Under the pieces are notes generated by a model that saw only the letters and a list, made by a program, of their open reading frames with translations, ran no database searches and was not told the origin of the DNA. From Kitasatospora aureofaciens (GTDB lineage Bacteria > Actinomycetota > Actinomycetes > Streptomycetales > Streptomycetaceae), in the NCBI RefSeq assembly GCF_001188955.3, contig NZ_JPRF03000032.1, positions 248,001-312,000 of the forward strand: a stretch of DNA of 64,000 bases, read 5' to 3'. Numbering within the stretch: the stretch's first letter is position 1; each line of letters begins with the position of its first letter. Made by a program: the position numbers and the translations under genes. Shown here piece by piece: positions 35,693 to 43,485 of this stretch.

Positions 35693-37873
35693 ATGAGCGA
35701 CACCACCACCATCCGCTGGGAGCAGGACCAGGACGGCGTGGTCACCCTCGTCCTCGACGACCCCACCCAGTCCGTCAACACCATGAACGAGGCCTTCACG
35801 GCCGACTTCGAGGCCGTGGTCGAGCGACTGGCCGGACTGGCCTCCTCCGACGCGCTGCGCGGGGTCGTGATCACCTCCGGCAAGAAGACCTTCTTCGCCG
35901 GGGGAGACCTGCGGATGCTCTCCGCCGCCCGCCCGGAGGACGCCGAGGCCGTCTTCGAGAAGTCCATGCGGATCAAGCGCTCGCTGCGCAAGCTGGAGAC
36001 CCTCGGCAAGCCGGTCGTCGCCGCCGTCAACGGCAGCGCGCTCGGCGGCGGCCTGGAGATCGCCCTCGCCTGCCACCACCGGATCGCGCTGAACACCCCC
36101 GCCAGCCGGATCGGCCTGCCCGAGGTCACCCTCGGCCTGCTGCCGGGCGGCGGCGGTGTGGTCCGTACGGTCCGGCTGTTCGGCATCACCGACGCCCTGC
36201 TGAAGTACCTGCTGCAGGGCCGCCAGTACCGCCCGGCGCAGGCGCTGGAGCACGGTCTGGTGCACGAACTGGTGGACAGCACAGAGGAGTTGACTGCCCG
36301 GGCCAAGGCCTGGATCGAGGCCAACCCGACTGCCGTGCAGCCCTGGGACGTCAAGGGGTACAAGATCCCCGGCGGCACCCCCGCCACCCCCGCGTTCGCC
36401 GCCAACCTGCCCGCCTTCCCCGCCAACCTGCGCAAGCAGCTGAACGGCGCCCCCTACCCGGCGCCGCGCAACGTGCTCGCCGCCGCGGTGGAGAGTGCCC
36501 AGGTCGACGTCGACACGGCGATGGTGATCGAGGCCCGCTACTTCACCGAGCTGGCCTGCGGGCAGACCAGCAAGAACATGATCCAGGCGCTGTTCTTCGA
36601 CATGCAGGCGGTCAACTCCGGTGCGGGGCGCCCCAAGGGCGTCGAGAAGCGGCCGGTCCGCAAGGTCGCGGTGCTCGGCGCCGGGATGATGGGCGCCGGG
36701 ATCGCGTACGCCTGCGCCAAGGCCGGCATCGAGGTCGTGCTCAAGGACGTCAGCGTCGAGGCCGCCGAGCGCGGAAAGGCCTACTCCGAGGGGCTGTTGA
36801 ACAAGGCCATCGCCCGTGGCCGCTCCACCGAGGCCAAGCGCGACGACCTGCTCGCCCGGATCACCCCCACCTCCGAGACCTCCGACCTGGCCGGCTGCGA
36901 CGCGGTGATCGAGGCGGTCTTCGAGAACACCGAGCTCAAGCACAAGGTGTTCAAGGAGATCGAGGGCGTGGTCGCCCCCGACGCACTGCTGTGCTCCAAC
37001 ACCTCCACCCTGCCGATCGGCGTGCTCGCCGAAGGCGTCCAGCGCACCGGCGACTTCATCGGCCTGCACTTCTTCTCGCCGGTCGACAAGATGCGCCTGG
37101 TGGAGATCATCCGCGGCCCGGAGACCGGCGACGAGGCGCTCGCCCGGGCCTTCGACCTGGTCCGGCAGATCGACAAGACACCGATCGTGGTCAACGACTC
37201 GCGCGGCTTCTTCACCTCGCGGGTGATCGGCCAGTTCCTCAACGAGGGCGTCGCCATGGTCGGCGAGGGCATCCACCCCTCCTCGATCGAGCAGGCCGCC
37301 GCCCAGGCCGGCTACCCCGCCAAGGTGCTCTCCCTGATGGACGAGCTCACCCTCACCCTGCCGCGCAAGATCCGCGACGAGTACCGGCTCGCGGTCGAGG
37401 CCGCGGGCGGCACCTGGACGCCGCACCCGGCGGACGCGGTGGTGGACCGGATGGTCGACGAGTTCGGCCGCCCCGGCCGCAGCGGCGGCGCCGGCTTCTA
37501 CGAGTACGGCGAGGACGGCAAGCGCGGCCGGCTCTGGCCGGGGCTGCTGGAGCACTTCTCCCGGGAGGGGGAGGTCGAGGTGCCTTTCGAGGACCTCAAG
37601 GAGCGGATGCTGTTCAGCGAGGCGCTCGACTCGGTGCGCTGCCTGGAGGAGGGCGTGCTGACCTCGGTCGCCGACGCCAACGTGGGCTCCATCCTGGGCA
37701 TCGGCTTCCCGGCCTGGACGGGCGGCGTCCTCCAGTACATCAACGGCTACCGGGGCGGCCCGGCCGGCTTCGCGGCCCGCGCCCGCGAACTCGCCGCCAC
37801 GTACGGTGAGCGGTTCGCGCCGCCGGCGCTGCTGGAGCGGATCGCGGCGGAGGGGCGGACCTTCACCGACTGA
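35693..37873 (+). CDS. FadB/FadJ-like enoyl-CoA hydratase / 3-hydroxyacyl-CoA dehydrogenase
   Basis: 726 residues. The N-terminal crotonase domain (about 10-190) has the oxyanion-hole Gly in ALGGGLEIALACHHRIA and the catalytic Glu in GLPEVTLGLLPGGGG. The central Rossmann domain (about 320-500) begins VAVLGAGMMGAGIA and has the catalytic His in GLHFFSPVDKMRLVEII; two C-terminal helical domains follow (SRGFFTSRVIGQFLNEG). Hydrates enoyl-CoA and oxidises the 3-hydroxy product with NAD. Partner of the thiolase in a trifunctional complex. ATG start. Confidence 0.95.
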   Translation: MSDTTTIRWEQDQDGVVTLVLDDPTQSVNTMNEAFTADFEAVVERLAGLASSDALRGVVITSGKKTFFAGGDLRMLSAARPEDAEAVFEKSMRIKRSLRKLETLGKPVVAAVNGSALGGGLEIALACHHRIALNTPASRIGLPEVTLGLLPGGGGVVRTVRLFGITDALLKYLLQGRQYRPAQALEHGLVHELVDSTEELTARAKAWIEANPTAVQPWDVKGYKIPGGTPATPAFAANLPAFPANLRKQLNGAPYPAPRNVLAAAVESAQVDVDTAMVIEARYFTELACGQTSKNMIQALFFDMQAVNSGAGRPKGVEKRPVRKVAVLGAGMMGAGIAYACAKAGIEVVLKDVSVEAAERGKAYSEGLLNKAIARGRSTEAKRDDLLARITPTSETSDLAGCDAVIEAVFENTELKHKVFKEIEGVVAPDALLCSNTSTLPIGVLAEGVQRTGDFIGLHFFSPVDKMRLVEIIRGPETGDEALARAFDLVRQIDKTPIVVNDSRGFFTSRVIGQFLNEGVAMVGEGIHPSSIEQAAAQAGYPAKVLSLMDELTLTLPRKIRDEYRLAVEAAGGTWTPHPADAVVDRMVDEFGRPGRSGGAGFYEYGEDGKRGRLWPGLLEHFSREGEVEVPFEDLKERMLFSEALDSVRCLEEGVLTSVADANVGSILGIGFPAWTGGVLQYINGYRGGPAGFAARARELAATYGERFAPPALLERIAAEGRTFTD

Positions 37874-37886
37874 CCCGGGCCGAGTA

Positions 37887-37948
37887 CCACCCCGGGCGCT
37901 TCGGCCGGGGTGGATCAGGGTGAGGCCGTGCCGCGCGCGGCCTCACCC
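37887..37948. terminator. two hairpins between convergent genes
   Basis: CCACCCCGG/CCGGGGTGG (37887-37895, 37905-37913) followed by GGGTGAGGCCG/CGGCCTCACCC (37918-37928, 37938-37948). Serves the beta-oxidation operon and the convergent MerR gene. Confidence 0.75.
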
Positions 37949-37987
37949 GGTTCCCGGCGCGGTTCCTCATCCGGTTCCCGGCGCGGG

Positions 37988-38734
37988 TCAGTGGCGCGGT
38001 TCGTCGCCCAGTTCCTCGCCCAACTCCTCCCGCAGCGACCGCTGGTACGCGGTGACCAGGGCCTGCGCCACCATCGGCTGGATGTGGTCGGTCAGCTCCT
38101 TCATCCGGGCCAGCTCCGCCGGGTCCGGCTCGCTCTCCCGGTACGGCTTCCACACCGTCTCCCGGAACAGCCGCTGCAACTCCCGGGCCGTCGCCCGGCT
38201 GTGCTCCAGCACCACCGCCCGGGCGGCCAGCAGCGTCTCCAACGGGATCGGCACGTCCAGGATCCTCACGCCCAGCGGCAGCAGGCCCGGGTCCGCCCGG
38301 AACACGTCGGGGTCGGCCGTCCGCTCCAGCGCGCCCATCGCGACCAGGCGTTCCAGCTGCTCCTCCGACAGCCCACGGCCGGCCCGCCGTTCCAACTGAG
38401 CCCGGCCCATCTCCTCGGCCGCCTCGGGTGTCCAGGACGCCACCAGTGCCCGGTGGATCGCCAGGCCCAGCGGTGTGCTGTCCTCGGGCAGCCGCGCCAG
38501 GTACCGCTCGATCGCGGCCAGCGTCAGCCCCTGCCGCTGCAACTCCTCGATCAGCCCCAGCCGGTCCAGGTGCGCCGCTCCGTACAAGCCCACCCGTCGC
38601 GGCCCCAGCTCTGGCGGCGGCAGCAGGCCCTTGGTCCCGTAGAACCGCACCGTCCGCACCGTCACCCCGGCCCGTGCCGCCAACTCGTCCACCGTCAGCC
38701 GCACCTCGCCCACCCCGGCGCCGTGCTCCCCCAT
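37988..38734 (-). CDS. MerR-family regulator
   Basis: 248 residues from ATG 38734 with GGGAGG upstream. MerR HTH at about 12-80: LTVDELAARAGVTVRTVRFY followed by GLLPPPELGPRRVGLY and the second helix pair. The C-terminal domain (about 90-248) is helical and not the short dimerisation coil of metal sensors, so it probably binds an organic effector or CoA ester. Convergent with the beta-oxidation operon; a perfect operator in its own promoter suggests autoregulation. A role in controlling fatty-acid degradation is inference. Confidence 0.85.
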   Translation of the reverse strand: MGEHGAGVGEVRLTVDELAARAGVTVRTVRFYGTKGLLPPPELGPRRVGLYGAAHLDRLGLIEELQRQGLTLAAIERYLARLPEDSTPLGLAIHRALVASWTPEAAEEMGRAQLERRAGRGLSEEQLERLVAMGALERTADPDVFRADPGLLPLGVRILDVPIPLETLLAARAVVLEHSRATARELQRLFRETVWKPYRESEPDPAELARMKELTDHIQPMVAQALVTAYQRSLREELGEELGDEPRH

Positions 38735-38753
38735 CTGCTGCCTCCCACGCTGG

Positions 38754-38782
38754 CACACTCCTGCTGTGACAGCAGCAGTGTG
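38754..38782. promoter_or_regulatory. 29-bp near-perfect palindrome, MerR operator
   Basis: Arms CACACTCCTGCTGT and ACAGCAGCAGTGTG around a central G match at 13 of 14 positions, 20 bp upstream of the MerR ATG. A repeated GTGACAG element follows. Confidence 0.75.
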
Positions 38783-38865
38783 ACAGTGCGGTGCGATCAG
38801 GTCCATCGCGGGAGTGGTGGCCGTGGCCCTGGCGGTGCGAGCCGTTGGGCCCTGGAACGAGCGAA

Positions 38866-38900
38866 CCGGCACGCGCCCCGGTGTGCGGGGGGCGTGCCGG
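38866..38900 (-). terminator. terminator of the 2-oxoglutarate oxygenase gene
   Basis: CCGGCACGC / GCGTGCCGG, 9-bp perfect arms extended by four G-C pairs after a bulge. Nearby, the 13-bp unit CGGTGGTGCCGCT is repeated twice (38964-38989). Confidence 0.6.
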
Positions 38901-39002
38901 TCGGTCCGGTTGCCGAGCGACCGGTGGTCGGCGCTCGGGGGCCGGTGTTCGGTGCTCCGTGGTCGGTGGTGCCGCTCGGTGGTGCCGCTCGGTCGAGGCA
39001 GG

Positions 39003-40073
39003 TCAGGCAAGGGCGGCGTGGTGGCGGCGGGTGACCTCGGGGTGGGCCCGGGTGTAGCCCTTCCACTCGTTGAAGCCGAAGTCCGCGAAGAGCGGGTTGG
39101 CCGGGTCCTCGGTCGCGCCAGGGGCGTGGTGGGCGAGGGGGAAGTCGAGCGGCTCGATGTGGGCGTCGAGGCGGGGGTTGTAGAAGAACGGGACGGAGAA
39201 GCGCTCACGGGCTCCGGCTGGGCTGACCACGCGGTGGCTGGTGGCCTTGAGGTAGCCGTCGGTGGCCACTTCCAGCAGCTCGCCGAGGTTGACCACGAAG
39301 GCGCCGTCGAGCGGGGGGACGTCCAGGAAGGTGCCGTCCGGGCGCTCGACCTGGAGGCCGCCGACGGTGTCCTGGAGGAGCAGGGTGATGAAGCCGTAGT
39401 CCTTGTGCGCGCCGACGCCCTGGCCCGCGCCGTCCGGGGCGGTGCCTGGGTAGCGGACCAGCTTGAGGCGCAGGTGGGGGTGGCCCGCGAAGGCGTCGTC
39501 GTAGAAGTCGGGGCGGGCGCCGATCGAGGCGAGGAGCTCGTGCAGCAGGCGGCGGGCGACCGTGCCGAGGTGGTCGATCCAGCCGAGCGCGGCGGTGCGT
39601 AGCTCGGGGAGCGCGGTCGGCCACTGGTTGGGTCCCTCCAGCCACCAGTACGGCGGCTCGCCGGCGCCAGGGGCGTGCGGGGGCAGTTCGGCGCCGATGT
39701 CCAGCTGGTCGCGCCAGTCCTGGCTGCCGCCGGTGCGCTCGTCGCCGGTACGGGTGTAGCCGCGGTAGTGCGGGGAGTTGAGGTTGCTCACGGCGAGCCG
39801 GTCGGCCTCGGGGAGGGCGAAGAAGGCGCGCATGGCTCCGGTGAGCGCGGCCTTTTCCTCCTGGGTCACGCCGTGGCCGACGAGTTGGAAGAAGCCGACA
39901 CCGGTGGCCGCGGCGCGGAGCTCGTCGTGCAGTCGGCGGCGGTCCTCCGGGGTGCCGTCGGCGAGCGAGAGGTCGATCACGGGGAGGGCCTCGGGGTGCG
40001 CCTCCGGGGTGGAGCCGGTTCCGGATATGCCAGTTCCGGATATGGGCGTGTACTGCTGCGTCATGTGTGACAT
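39003..40073 (-). CDS. isopenicillin N synthase-like 2-oxoglutarate/Fe(II) oxygenase
   Basis: 356 residues from ATG 40073 (ATG 40064 also in frame). DIOX_N domain (LPVIDLSLADG..., FFQLVGHGV) then the double-stranded beta-helix with the iron triad HxD...H (GVGAHKDYGF, TSHRV) and the 2-oxoglutarate-binding RxS (ARERFSVPFF). Family members oxidise varied metabolites; this one's substrate cannot be told. A Cys-containing leader peptide 136 nt upstream suggests sulfur-responsive expression, hence a sulfur-related substrate is possible (inference). Confidence 0.87.
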   Translation of the reverse strand: MSHMTQQYTPISGTGISGTGSTPEAHPEALPVIDLSLADGTPEDRRRLHDELRAAATGVGFFQLVGHGVTQEEKAALTGAMRAFFALPEADRLAVSNLNSPHYRGYTRTGDERTGGSQDWRDQLDIGAELPPHAPGAGEPPYWWLEGPNQWPTALPELRTAALGWIDHLGTVARRLLHELLASIGARPDFYDDAFAGHPHLRLKLVRYPGTAPDGAGQGVGAHKDYGFITLLLQDTVGGLQVERPDGTFLDVPPLDGAFVVNLGELLEVATDGYLKATSHRVVSPAGARERFSVPFFYNPRLDAHIEPLDFPLAHHAPGATEDPANPLFADFGFNEWKGYTRAHPEVTRRHHAALA

Positions 40074-40208
40074 CCGCTGGTCTCGTCCCGGCTGGTCCCG
40101 GTGGTCGACCAGGGATGGCCGGAGACGCGCCTGGTGCGGCGGGTGCTCCGGTAACCGGGAGGTGGTGGCGGCCGCTCGGGACCGCCGTGAGGGTGGGTAA
40201 AGCGAGGT

Positions 40209-40283
40209 TCAGCCGGAGCGTCGACAGGACATGCTGGTCACGCGGAGCAGGTCCACGTGACGGCGGCGAACAAGGATGAGCAC
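40209..40283 (-). CDS. conserved leader peptide (Cys-attenuator type), 24 residues
   Basis: GTG 40283 to TGA 40211-40209, too short for ordinary gene finders. The peptide begins MLILVRRRHVDLLRV and ends TSMSCRRSG. The RRHVDLxRV...SxxC pattern is that of short leader peptides found upstream of sulfur-metabolism genes in actinomycetes, where Cys-codon stalling is thought to control downstream expression. The Cys codon is TGT, rare at this GC content. It precedes the 2-oxoglutarate oxygenase by 136 nt on the same strand. Probably leaderless (see the -10 box 6 nt upstream). Confidence 0.75.
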   Translation of the reverse strand: MLILVRRRHVDLLRVTSMSCRRSG

Positions 40284-40289
40284 CCGACC

Positions 40290-40295
40290 AGCCTA
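40290..40295 (-). promoter_or_regulatory. -10 box of the leader peptide, leaderless start
   Basis: TAGGCT on the minus strand, separated by GGTCGG (6 nt) from the GTG of the leader peptide, so transcription would start at that codon. The -35 is weak (CGCCCG). The rest of the gap up to 40457 also has a TTGACA on the minus strand near 40354 and AT-rich AATTAAG, possibly a second promoter. Confidence 0.5.
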
Positions 40296-40457
40296 AATGA
40301 CGCGCTCCGCGGCGGGCGAGCCCCCTACCGAGGAGGGGCCACTTCTTAATTGTCCGCGACTTGTCAAGAATTGCGATGGTTGGTGATCGGTGGCGCCGTT
40401 CCGCTCAGTGGCTCCTTCCAAATGGCGGCTCCCTTTCCTCCAGAGGTGTCGAGACCT

Positions 40458-41105
40458 TCAGGAGTTGTTGAGGTAGGCCAGGACGGCCAGGACGCGTCGG
40501 TTGTCGTCATCGGAGGGCTGGAGGTCGAGCCGTACGAAGATCGACGCGGTGTGTTTGGCGACCGCCCGCTCGGTGATCACCAGTTGCTGGGCGATCGCCG
40601 CGTTCGAGCGGCCCTCGGCCATCAGTCCGAGCACCTGCCGCTCCCGAGGGGAGAGGGTGGAGACCGGGCCGGCCGAGGAGTTGTGGGTGAGCAGCCGGGT
40701 GATCACCTCCGGGTCCATCGCGGTGCCGCCCTGGGCGACTCGCCGGACGGCGTCGAGGAACTGCGCGCCATCCAGTACGCGGTCCTTGAGCAGGTAGCCG
40801 ATTCCGCCGGAGCTGCCGGCCAGCAGCTCGCGGGCGTACAGCTGTTCCACGAACTGCGACAGCACCAGCACCGGCAGACCCGGGTGGGCCTGCCTGGCCG
40901 CCAGGGCCGCGCGCAGCCCCTCGTCCGTGAAGGTCGGCGGCAGCCGCACGTCGACCACGGCGATGTCGGGCCGGTCGGCGGCCACGGCGGCGAGCAACTG
41001 CTCGCCGTTCTCGACCGCCGCGGTCACCTTCATGCCGTTGGCCTCCAACAACCGGGTCAACCCGTCCCGGAGGAGGAAGAGGTCTTCGGCGATGACAACG
41101 CGCAC
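40458..41105 (-). CDS. NarL/LuxR-family response regulator
   Basis: 215 residues, GTG start overlapping the kinase 3' end by 49 bp. Receiver domain: VVIAEDLFLLRDGL acidic pair, phospho-Asp in DIAVVDVRLPP, Lys in LLKDR. LuxR HTH at about 150-210 (LSPRERQVLGLMAEGRSN). Belongs with the kinase at 41057-42511 and, by position, the divergent ABC exporter at 42772-45872. Same arrangement as 1247-5967. Its 3' end faces the leader-peptide region. Confidence 0.92.
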   Translation of the reverse strand: MRVVIAEDLFLLRDGLTRLLEANGMKVTAAVENGEQLLAAVAADRPDIAVVDVRLPPTFTDEGLRAALAARQAHPGLPVLVLSQFVEQLYARELLAGSSGGIGYLLKDRVLDGAQFLDAVRRVAQGGTAMDPEVITRLLTHNSSAGPVSTLSPRERQVLGLMAEGRSNAAIAQQLVITERAVAKHTASIFVRLDLQPSDDDNRRVLAVLAYLNNS

Positions 41106-42511
41106 GGGATCTCCAGGTTCACGATGGTCGGACCACCGGACGGGCTGCTGATCGCGAGCACCCCGTCGAAGGCGGCCAGTCGGCGTTCGGTTCCGCTGAG
41201 GCCGGTTCCCCGGGACGGTTCGGCGCCTCCGCGCCCGTCGTCGGTGACCGATATCCGCAGCAGCCCGTCACTGTGCCCTATCTCGATCCATACCTGCGAG
41301 GCCTCGGCGTGTTTCACCACGTTGGCCAGCAGTTCGCTCACCGCGAAGTAGGCGGCCGACTCCACCGGAGCCGGGGCCCGGCCGGGCAGACCGCCGGTGA
41401 AGGTGACCGGCAGCGGCAGGTCCAGTGCGGTCGCCTCGATCGCGTCTGCCAGGCCGCGGTCGGCCAGAACCGGTGGGTGGATGCCCCGGACCAGGTCCCG
41501 CAGCTCGCCCAGTGCCTTCACCGAGGACGTCCGGGCCTCCGCCAGCAGCGGCCCGAGGGCGTCCGGGTCGTGCTTCACCTGCTCGGCGACGGTCAGCAGC
41601 ATGCCCAGTGCCACCAACCGGGCCTGGGCCCCGTCGTGGAGGTCCCGCTCGATCCGGCGCAGCTCGGCCGCTCCGGCGTCGATGGTGTCCGCCCTGGTGC
41701 GCGCCAGGTGGCTCACCCGGCGGGCGAGTTCGGCCCGTCGGGAGGGCCCGAGCAGGGAGCGGGCGGCCTTCTCGTGGATCCGCAGGACGGGCGGGGCGGC
41801 CCACAGGAGGGCGAACGGGGCCACCCAGACGCCCATGCCGTAGACGAGGACCAGTGGGAAGAGCAGTCCGTTCCGGCCGAAGATCTCCAGGGCGATCGGG
41901 GTCAGCACCACGACCGCGGCGGTGAACAGCACGGCGAGGCCGGTGAGGAGCGCCCAGGCGAGATCCCGCCAGGTCGCCGGGTCGGTCAGCCAGCCGCCGG
42001 AACGCAACCGCTGCCAGGAGCCGGAACCGCTGCCCGGCCGGCGGTACGGCTCCGGGATCGGCCGTCCGCTCCACCGGTCGACGACCCGCCGGCTCTCGGT
42101 CGCGATCCAGCGTGCGCCGAACAGCCCGAGCACCAGCAGCGAGGGCGCCAGCCAGAGCGAGACGGACCGGCTTCCGGGCGCGGCGCCGCCGTACAGGTGG
42201 GCCGCCGTCACCGCGAGCGCGCCCGGGGCGAACAGCGCGGCCCCGACCGCCCGGCCGCCGCCCCCGGTGGCCCAGCAGAGCGCCCAGGCGGCGACCGGCG
42301 CCATCGGCACGAGCAGGATCAGCGGCCCGCCGGGGGAGCCGAACGGCCGGGACTCGTCGGGGCCGAACAGCGCGGAGGCCAGCAGGATCGGCCCGGCCAG
42401 CAGGGAGACCAGCCCCGTCACGGCCAGCGTCGCCACGTACCAGGCGCGCACGCTGTCCACACAGGCCCGGCCCACCCGCCGGGCCACCTTGCCGGTCATT
42501 TCGGCCTCCAT
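41057..42511 (-). CDS. sensor histidine kinase with multiple membrane segments
   Basis: 484 residues from ATG 42511, chosen for GGAGGGG seven bases upstream. Several N-terminal membrane segments, then the phosphoacceptor motif RRIERDLHDGAQARLVALG and an HATPase domain (GTGLSGTERRLAAFDG). Unlike the short-sensor kinase at 1963-2793 it has a large membrane domain, so the two modules probably detect signals differently. The C-terminus (LSSPKTSSSSGTG) overlaps the regulator gene and may be free to shorten. Confidence 0.9.
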   Translation of the reverse strand: MEAEMTGKVARRVGRACVDSVRAWYVATLAVTGLVSLLAGPILLASALFGPDESRPFGSPGGPLILLVPMAPVAAWALCWATGGGGRAVGAALFAPGALAVTAAHLYGGAAPGSRSVSLWLAPSLLVLGLFGARWIATESRRVVDRWSGRPIPEPYRRPGSGSGSWQRLRSGGWLTDPATWRDLAWALLTGLAVLFTAAVVVLTPIALEIFGRNGLLFPLVLVYGMGVWVAPFALLWAAPPVLRIHEKAARSLLGPSRRAELARRVSHLARTRADTIDAGAAELRRIERDLHDGAQARLVALGMLLTVAEQVKHDPDALGPLLAEARTSSVKALGELRDLVRGIHPPVLADRGLADAIEATALDLPLPVTFTGGLPGRAPAPVESAAYFAVSELLANVVKHAEASQVWIEIGHSDGLLRISVTDDGRGGAEPSRGTGLSGTERRLAAFDGVLAISSPSGGPTIVNLEIPCALSSPKTSSSSGTG

Positions 42512-42640
42512 CTCGCACCCCTCCGTCCTGAGCCCCCGCCCGGGGCTCACAAGCCTTGGCCCGGCGCCCCGTTCCGATCTTTCGCTGGGTCAGTCTGCCC
42601 CGCGCGGAAGCCCGATGCTCTAGGCCTGAACACCCAGTTC

Positions 42641-42662
42641 GGGGTGTATCTGGATACACCCC
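42641..42662. promoter_or_regulatory. 22-bp palindromic operator of exporter module 2
   Basis: Perfect 10-bp arms GGGGTGTATC / GATACACCCC with a TG centre, in the divergent promoter region. A further half-site ACACCC at 42630-42635 continues the pattern. A binding site for the response regulator is likely. Confidence 0.75.
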
Positions 42663-42771
42663 CAGGACGCCGCTCAGACGGCTGTCCGTACCCGCCCGCG
42701 GATTCCTAGCGTGATGTTCCGTCAGCCGGTCCGGGCTCCCCCGGTGCCGGACCCCGAACCGTGGAGGGCCC

Positions 42772-43485
42772 GTGAACGCGCCGATCATCAGGATCCGCGG
42801 CGTCAGCAAGACGTACGACCGATCCGACAGCGCCCGTCCCGCCCTGGCCGGGCTCGACCTGGAGGTACGGGCCGGCGAGGCGCTGGCCGTGCTCGGCCGC
42901 TCGGGCAGCGGCAAGTCCACCCTGCTGAACCTGATCGCCGGCCTCGACCGCCCGAGCGAGGGCGGCGTCGAGGTGGACGGCGTGGCCGTCCACGAACTCG
43001 GCGAGGCCGCGCTGGCCGAGTACCGGCGGACACGGATCGGCATGGTGTTCCAGTTCTTCAACCTGCTGGACGACCTGAACGTGGAGGACAACGTGCTGCT
43101 CCCGGCCCAACTGGCCGGGATGAAGCGGGAGCAGGCCAGGGCCAGGGCCGGGGAGCTGCTGGAGCGACTCGGGGTGGTCCGGCACGCCAAGGCCTTCCCC
43201 GGCCGGCTCTCCGGCGGTGAACGCCAGCGCGTCGCGGTGGCCCGGGCCCTGATGAACCGCCCGCCGCTGCTGCTGGCCGACGAACCGACCGGGGCGCTGG
43301 ACACCGCCTCCGCCGCCGACGTCCGCGACCTGCTCCGCGGGCTCAACGCGGAGGGCCAGACGATCCTGCTGGTCACCCATGACAACGCGCTCGCCGAAGC
43401 CTGCGCAGACCGGACGATCGAACTGCTGGACGGCCGCCTGGTCCGGGACACGGCGGCGGCGCCGACGTCGGGGGGTGGCCGATGA
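42772..43485 (+). CDS. ABC transporter ATP-binding protein, MacB/LolD-like
   Basis: 237 residues, GTG start with a GGAGGGCC site. Walker A GRSGSGKST, Q-loop FQFFNLL, signature LSGGERQRV and Walker B LLLADEPTGALD are all present. Overlaps the permease gene by 4 bp. Paralogue of 2933-3658 (shared FQFFNL, ALMNRP and LADEPTGALD stretches). Confidence 0.95.
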   Translation: MNAPIIRIRGVSKTYDRSDSARPALAGLDLEVRAGEALAVLGRSGSGKSTLLNLIAGLDRPSEGGVEVDGVAVHELGEAALAEYRRTRIGMVFQFFNLLDDLNVEDNVLLPAQLAGMKREQARARAGELLERLGVVRHAKAFPGRLSGGERQRVAVARALMNRPPLLLADEPTGALDTASAADVRDLLRGLNAEGQTILLVTHDNALAEACADRTIELLDGRLVRDTAAAPTSGGGR

